A DNA stretch of 64,000 bases from Bradyrhizobium tropiciagri (GTDB lineage: Bacteria > Pseudomonadota > Alphaproteobacteria > Rhizobiales > Xanthobacteraceae), in the NCBI RefSeq assembly GCF_001189845.1, contig NZ_LFLZ01000001.1, positions 310,001 to 374,000 on the forward strand, in the 5' to 3' direction. Below the pieces are notes generated by a model. The model did not search any database, had not been told where the DNA came from, and was given only the letters and a program-made list of their open reading frames with translations. The position numbers and the translations under genes were made by a program. Shown piece after piece: positions 60,157 to 64,000 of this stretch (its first letter is position 1; each line of letters starts with the position of its first letter).

Positions 60157-60789
60157 ATGAGCAGGACGCTGCCTCGCCGCCGTCGCGGGCGACCTCCCAA
60201 GGAGCTTGCCGGCACCAGCGCGACCCGTGACGCGCTGGTCCGTGCAGGTGTCGTTATGCTGACGGAGAAGGGCTATTCCGCGACGGGGATCGAGGAAGTC
60301 TTGCGGAGCGTCGACGTGCCAAAGGGGTCATTCTACCACTACTTTCCGAGCAAAGAGGCATTTGGAGCGGAGCTGATCGACAGCTACGCTGGCTACTTTT
60401 CGCGCAAGCTCGACAGCTTCTTCTTGAACGAGCAGCATCCCCCGCTCGAAAGGCTCAGAGGTTTTACCGACGATGCTACGTCCGCCATGAAGCGCTACCG
60501 TTATGCGCGAGGCTGTTTGGTGGGCAATCTTGGGCAGGAGATGAGCGTACTTCCACAATCATTTCGCCAGCAGCTGTTCGATGTGTTCATCGACTGGCAG
60601 CAGCGCACTGCCAAGTGCTTGAGAGCTGCCCAGGCTACTGGTGCGATCTCTTCCAACCAAGATTGCGACTGGCTTGCCGAGTTCTTCTGGATCGGTTGGG
60701 AGGGCGCGGTTCTTCGCGCCAAACTCGAACGCCGTTCCGAACCGCTTCATTCCTTCTCGAAGGGCTTTTTCAGGCTCCTCGGTGAATGA
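60157..60789 (+). CDS. TetR family regulator, NemR/AcuR-like
   Basis: 210 residues. N-terminal arm RRRRGRPPKE, HTH TEKGYSATGIEEVLRSVDVPKGSFYHYFPSKEAFG, and the C-terminal signature RYARGCLVGNLGQEMS then WIGWEGAVLRAKLERRSEPL, shared with the AcuR and NemR groups that sense electrophiles such as acrylate or reactive carbonyls. A Cys near residue 117 (GCLVGN) is in the position of a sensing Cys. Two identical operators, here and at 57632, define a likely regulon with the genes at 57797 and 58440. Confidence 0.88.
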   Translation: MSRTLPRRRRGRPPKELAGTSATRDALVRAGVVMLTEKGYSATGIEEVLRSVDVPKGSFYHYFPSKEAFGAELIDSYAGYFSRKLDSFFLNEQHPPLERLRGFTDDATSAMKRYRYARGCLVGNLGQEMSVLPQSFRQQLFDVFIDWQQRTAKCLRAAQATGAISSNQDCDWLAEFFWIGWEGAVLRAKLERRSEPLHSFSKGFFRLLGE

Positions 60790-60849
60790 GTCGTTTTTCG
60801 TGTAGATGGCCGCAGGCAAAATCCACCACACTATCTCCGTGCCATCATT

Positions 60850-61002
60850 TCAACCGGCTTTGATCAGCCGCGAGAGCCTGCCGATCTAGAACATCCCGTT
60901 GAGCTGATCGATCTCATGCTCGTGGCAAACGGCGCTCAGGTTGTCGAATTCTTGACTTTGCAAGCGCATCCCCGAGCTGATCGTCGCGTCCTCAAAGCGG
61001 CT
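60850..61002 (-). pseudogene. Peptide deformylase-like remnant
   Basis: Read on the minus strand it ends SAVCHEHEIDQLNGMF, a stop, then IGRLSRLIKAG and a second stop at 60850. This aligns with the end of the intact protein at 15607 (RAVCHQHEIDQLDGVFWIRRLSRL): the Trp codon TGG after VF is TAG here. The upstream part (RFEDATISSGMRLQSQEFDNL) covers only about 20 more residues before it abuts the regulator stop at 61003; the N-terminal three quarters are missing. It is a decayed paralogue with the same atypical HEIDQ motif. Confidence 0.8.
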
Positions 61003-62556
61003 TCAGTCCGGGACGCCGGCCGCCTTCAGGGTTTCACGATAAGTCGCGGACATCGATTCCACCGGGAACGGAATTCGCGAAAGGAATCCGGAGACCGTGA
61101 ACGCCGGGTCGACCTTGAGCAGCTCGCGCGCGATCTGGGTCGCGCGCTCGCGTTCGCCGGTCTTCACCAGCGCCACGATCAAGACGCGCAGGGCGACTGC
61201 GAAGCGGCGGTTCTGCGCCAGCGCCTTGTCGGCCCACATCACCGCCTCAGCAAAGTTCTGGTCAAGCACCGCGCAGATCGCCAGCGCCGCGGAGGCGAAC
61301 CAGCCGCGCGGGTCGCGCGGGTTGAGCCGCTGTGCGCGCTCGATCATGGCGCGGCCGGCCGTCTGGTTGCCGCGCATCGCCTCGATCCAGCCGCCGAGCA
61401 CCAGCGCCATCGCCGAGTTCGGGTTGATCGCAAGCGAGCGCTCGAACAATTCGCGCGCGGGCTCGATCTCGTCGGCCATGTTCCAGATCGCGAACGCCGC
61501 CATCCACAGCACCTGCGGATCACCGGGCGTAAGCTCCACCGCGCGCCAGGCCTGCGCGACTGCGCGCTCCCGGTAGGCGTCATCAGGCTTCAGCCAGCCC
61601 TGGACATGGCGCATCGCATGGCAATAGGCCGATGCAGCAAGCGCCGGCGCGTAATTGGGATCGAGCGCCAGCGCCTGGTCGAGACAATCGAGCGCGGCTT
61701 CCATGCTCTCGGGCGTGAACTCGTAGCGCAGACTGTAGGCGCGCAGCAGCAGATCGTAGGCGTCGAGCTTGTCGGGCGGCGCTGCACGCACCCGCTCGGC
61801 TTCGGCGACCAGCATCGTCGGCTCGATCGCGCCGACGACATTCTCGGTGATGCGGTCCTGCAGGTCGAACACGTCGGTCGCGGCGCCGTCGAAGCGGTCG
61901 GCCCACAGATGCGCGCCGGAGACGGCGTCGATCAACTGTCCTGTGATGCGTAGCCGGTCGCCGCCGCGGCGGACGCTGCCCTCGAGCACGTAGCCGACGC
62001 CGAGCTCGCGCCCGACCTGGCGGATATCCACCGCCTTGCCCTTGTAGGTGAAGGCCGAGTTGCGCGCGATCACGGTGAGGCGGCTGCAACGGGAGAGCGC
62101 GGTGGTGATGTCCTCGGCGATTCCGTCGGCGAAATAATCCTGCTCGGGGTCGCCGCTCATGTTGGTGAAGGGCAGCACCGCGATCGACGGGCCCTCGCTC
62201 GGCCGTGGCGGGGCGGCGTTATTGGCAACCGGACGAGCGGGCGCGGTGTCCTCCCTGACATCGCCGACAAAGCGGAGACCTTTGCGGGGCAGGGTGCGGA
62301 TCAGCCGCTGCTCCTCGCCATTGTCGCCGATTGCGGTCCGCGCGGCATTGACCCGGCTGCTCAGCGTCGCCTCCGAGACGATCCGCCCATGCCAGACCGC
62401 GGCCAGCACGTCGTCGCGGCTGACGACGCGGTCGCGGGCACGGATCAGGAATTCGAGGAGGTCGAAGACCTGCGGCTCGACGGCCACCAGGGCATCGCCA
62501 CGGCGCAGCTCCCGGCGCTCGGAATCGAGGGTCAAGTCGTTGAAATGGTAGGTCAA
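61003..62556 (-). CDS. CadC-like winged-helix regulator with TPR domain
   Basis: 517 residues. The N-terminal OmpR/PhoB-type DNA-binding domain covers residues 1-100 (YHFNDLTLDSERRELRRGDALVAVEPQVFDLLEFLIRARDRVVSRDDVL). A region common in adenylate-cyclase-like regulators follows (IAVLPFTNMSGDPEQDYFADGIAEDITTALSR, LGVGYVLEGSVRRGGDRLRITGQLID). The last 260 residues are TPR-like repeats (LDQALALDPNYAPALAASAYC, FERSLAINPNSAMALVLGGWIEA). No membrane helix is seen, so it is cytosolic. It is divergent from the hydrolase gene at 62718, a likely target. Confidence 0.85.
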   Translation of the reverse strand: MTYHFNDLTLDSERRELRRGDALVAVEPQVFDLLEFLIRARDRVVSRDDVLAAVWHGRIVSEATLSSRVNAARTAIGDNGEEQRLIRTLPRKGLRFVGDVREDTAPARPVANNAAPPRPSEGPSIAVLPFTNMSGDPEQDYFADGIAEDITTALSRCSRLTVIARNSAFTYKGKAVDIRQVGRELGVGYVLEGSVRRGGDRLRITGQLIDAVSGAHLWADRFDGAATDVFDLQDRITENVVGAIEPTMLVAEAERVRAAPPDKLDAYDLLLRAYSLRYEFTPESMEAALDCLDQALALDPNYAPALAASAYCHAMRHVQGWLKPDDAYRERAVAQAWRAVELTPGDPQVLWMAAFAIWNMADEIEPARELFERSLAINPNSAMALVLGGWIEAMRGNQTAGRAMIERAQRLNPRDPRGWFASAALAICAVLDQNFAEAVMWADKALAQNRRFAVALRVLIVALVKTGERERATQIARELLKVDPAFTVSGFLSRIPFPVESMSATYRETLKAAGVPD

Positions 62557-62717
62557 ATCGAAGAGTCCGGCGGCCGGCGGCTGAGTCCGCGGCGGAACCT
62601 AGCACAGGCGGGGCGGAGCCAAAATCAAGACAGCATGAAAGGAAAATCAATGCGATCTGAAAGCGTGCTGTCATGGACCTTGGCATAGTTGGCGGGAACC
62701 ACACGCAGGAGATCGCC

Positions 62718-63758
62718 ATGTCCCAATCCATCAATCCGCAACGCCGCCGTTTCCTTGGGATCGCAGGTGGGATCCTCGCCGCTTCCAGGCTCGGTTTCAT
62801 TGGATCTGCCAGCGCGCAGCCCAAGTCGGCAGCGCCCGCGGTCAAGGTCGGCGCGCGCACCTCGATCGGTCCGGTGAAGCAGATCAATGCCGGCGTGCTC
62901 GATACCGGCTATGTCGAGATGGGCCCGGCCTCAGGTCCTGCGGTGATCCTGCTGCACGGCTGGCCCTATGACATCCACAGCTATGCCGACGTCGCGCCGG
63001 CGCTGGCGGAAGCCGGTTACCGCGTGATCGTGCCGCATCTGCGCGGCTATGGCACCACGCGCTTCCTCTCCAGCGACACGATGCGCAGCGGCCAGCCGGT
63101 CGCGGTCGCCGCCGACATCATCGCGCTGATGGACGCCCTGAAGATCGAGAAGGCCGTGCTCGGCGGCTACGATTGGGGCGCGCGCACCGCCAACATCATG
63201 GCGGTGCTCTGGCCCGAACGCTGCAAGGCGATGGTGTCGGTCAGCGGTTACCTGATCGGCAGCCAGGCGGCCGGCAAGGTGCCGCTGCCGCCGAAGGCCG
63301 AGCTGCAATGGTGGTACCAGTTCTATTTCGCGACCGAGCGCGGCCGCGACGGCTATGCCAAGAACCGGCACGACTTCAACAAGCTGATCTGGCAGCTCGC
63401 CTCGCCGCAGTGGCAGTTCGACGACGCCACCTATGACCGCAGCGCTGTTGCCTTCGAGAACCCCGACCATGTCGATATCGTGATCCACAATTACCGCTGG
63501 CGGCTCGGCGTTGCCGAGGGCGAGGCGAAGTACGACGCGTTCGAGAAGACGCTGGCGCAGGCGCCCGTCATCGCGATCCCGACCATCACGATGGAGGGCG
63601 ACGCCAACGGCGCGCCGCATCCGGAGCCTGCAGCCTACGCCAAGAAGTTCTCCGGGCATTACGAGCATCGCCAGTTGCCCGGCGGCATTGGCCACAATTT
63701 GCCGCAGGAAGCGCCGCAGGCCTTCGTCCAGGCCATCATCGACGTCAGCAAGGCCTGA
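62718..63758 (+). CDS. Tat-exported alpha/beta-hydrolase, epoxide hydrolase / haloalkane dehalogenase type
   Basis: 346 residues from the ATG at 62718 (AGGAG six bases upstream). A Tat signal (QRRRFLGIAGGILAASRLGF) ends near SASAQ, so the folded enzyme is exported. The oxyanion motif LLHGWPY, the nucleophile Asp in GGYDWGAR (about residue 155) and the final His in GGIGHNLPQEAP complete the triad. An Asp nucleophile indicates epoxide hydrolase or dehalogenase chemistry rather than an esterase. It is divergent from the CadC-like gene and followed by a P460-like gene 20 bases away. Confidence 0.88.
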   Translation: MSQSINPQRRRFLGIAGGILAASRLGFIGSASAQPKSAAPAVKVGARTSIGPVKQINAGVLDTGYVEMGPASGPAVILLHGWPYDIHSYADVAPALAEAGYRVIVPHLRGYGTTRFLSSDTMRSGQPVAVAADIIALMDALKIEKAVLGGYDWGARTANIMAVLWPERCKAMVSVSGYLIGSQAAGKVPLPPKAELQWWYQFYFATERGRDGYAKNRHDFNKLIWQLASPQWQFDDATYDRSAVAFENPDHVDIVIHNYRWRLGVAEGEAKYDAFEKTLAQAPVIAIPTITMEGDANGAPHPEPAAYAKKFSGHYEHRQLPGGIGHNLPQEAPQAFVQAIIDVSKA

Positions 63759-63778
63759 GCGAGAGCGGACCGCAGACC

Positions 63779-64000
63779 ATGAGACAGGTTGTGAAATGGG
63801 CAGCTGCCGCGATTGCGGCAGCCTGCATCAGCGCGTCATTGCCGTTTGCCGTCGGGCATGCCGATGACAATGCACCGGCATCGCCGATCTTCGGCGTGAA
63901 GATTCCCGATGGTTATCGCGACTGGAAGCTGATCGCGGTCGGCGAGGAGACCGGGCTCGACGAGCTGCGCAGCGTGCTCGGTAACGCGACCGCCGTGAAG
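63779..64000 (+). CDS. Cytochrome P460-like protein, incomplete at window edge
   Basis: The frame runs from the ATG at 63779 off the right edge, 74 codons seen. The signal peptide is WAAAAIAAACISASLPFAVGHA. The mature start FGVKIPDGYRDWKLIAVGEETG, then LDELRSVLGNATAVK, matches the beginning of cytochrome P460-family periplasmic haem proteins; the haem motif would lie beyond the window. It is 20 bases after the hydrolase gene, so probably the same operon. Confidence 0.75.
   Translation, partial: MRQVVKWAAAAIAAACISASLPFAVGHADDNAPASPIFGVKIPDGYRDWKLIAVGEETGLDELRSVLGNATAVK

Noticed and set aside
1-64000. Insertion sequences, integrases or attachment sites
   Set aside because: No transposase or integrase motif was found in any frame I read; the lower-GC left end has no visible boundary repeats.

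Overview
The window looks like the chromosome of a high-GC alphaproteobacterium, most probably Bradyrhizobium or a close relative. The reasons are the strong GC3 bias from about 8.5 kb onward, the many LysR, TetR and MarR regulators paired with transporters, a DUF5993-DsbB pair, an OhrR-Ohr pair, and several intergenic palindromic repeats of a kind I remember from Bradyrhizobium genomes. No replication gene, rRNA, standard tRNA, phage or transposase gene was recognised.

Layout. 1-8.5 kb is lower in GC and accessory in character: an incomplete secreted protein, a secreted prolyl oligopeptidase, a two-gene cassette (alpha/beta hydrolase plus an unknown protein), a small membrane protein and an HNH nuclease with a possible modification-reading N-terminus. 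8.5-31 kb is a series of regulator/target modules, many with visible operators: TetR/GST, LysR/SDR, MarR-GNAT/DMT exporter, MarR/DUF899, LysR/DUF1127-GNAT/MFS, LysR/MFS twice, and OhrR/Ohr. 31-45 kb holds an ATPase, an orphan amino-acid-type binding protein, an MFS carrier, an FRP-like protein, an adenylate cyclase, an HD hydrolase beside a GlxA-type regulator, and a YqjI-like PadR. 45.9-48.0 kb is a Ro60/Rsr (TROVE) gene preceded by four tandem structured RNAs. 48-57.5 kb holds LysR/MFS, SDR, GST, DsbB, DctA, a membrane AraC regulator and an acyltransferase. 57.5-60.8 kb is a putative NemR/AcuR-type regulon with two identical operators. 61-64 kb has a CadC-like TPR regulator, a Tat-exported epoxide-hydrolase-like enzyme and the start of a cytochrome P460-like protein.

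The standout is the TROVE gene (minus strand, ATG at 47227) with four RNAs upstream in the same direction (47730-47914, 47571-47701, 47403-47566, 47267-47394). Each folds as a closing stem, a conserved internal element (TGGTGAAGA on the 5' side, GTTCC on the 3' side), an inner helix, and a tRNA-like module in permuted order: T-arm, acceptor stem closed by a small loop, then D-arm. This is the architecture of bacterial Y RNAs (YrlA) bound by Rsr. Four in tandem next to the protein gene is the best candidate here for an undescribed system.

Caveat: seven genes (TetR 9.2 kb, GlxA 41.4 kb, DUF4440 45.3 kb, TROVE 46.2 kb, LysR 49.2 kb, DsbB 52.9 kb, DctA 54.7 kb) are each broken by what looks like a single-base indel, six of them deletions. 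Consensus errors are at least as likely as real gene loss. Genuine remnants are the peptide-deformylase-like fragment at 60.9 kb, the BamA tail at 31.4 kb and the LuxR tail at 45.7 kb.
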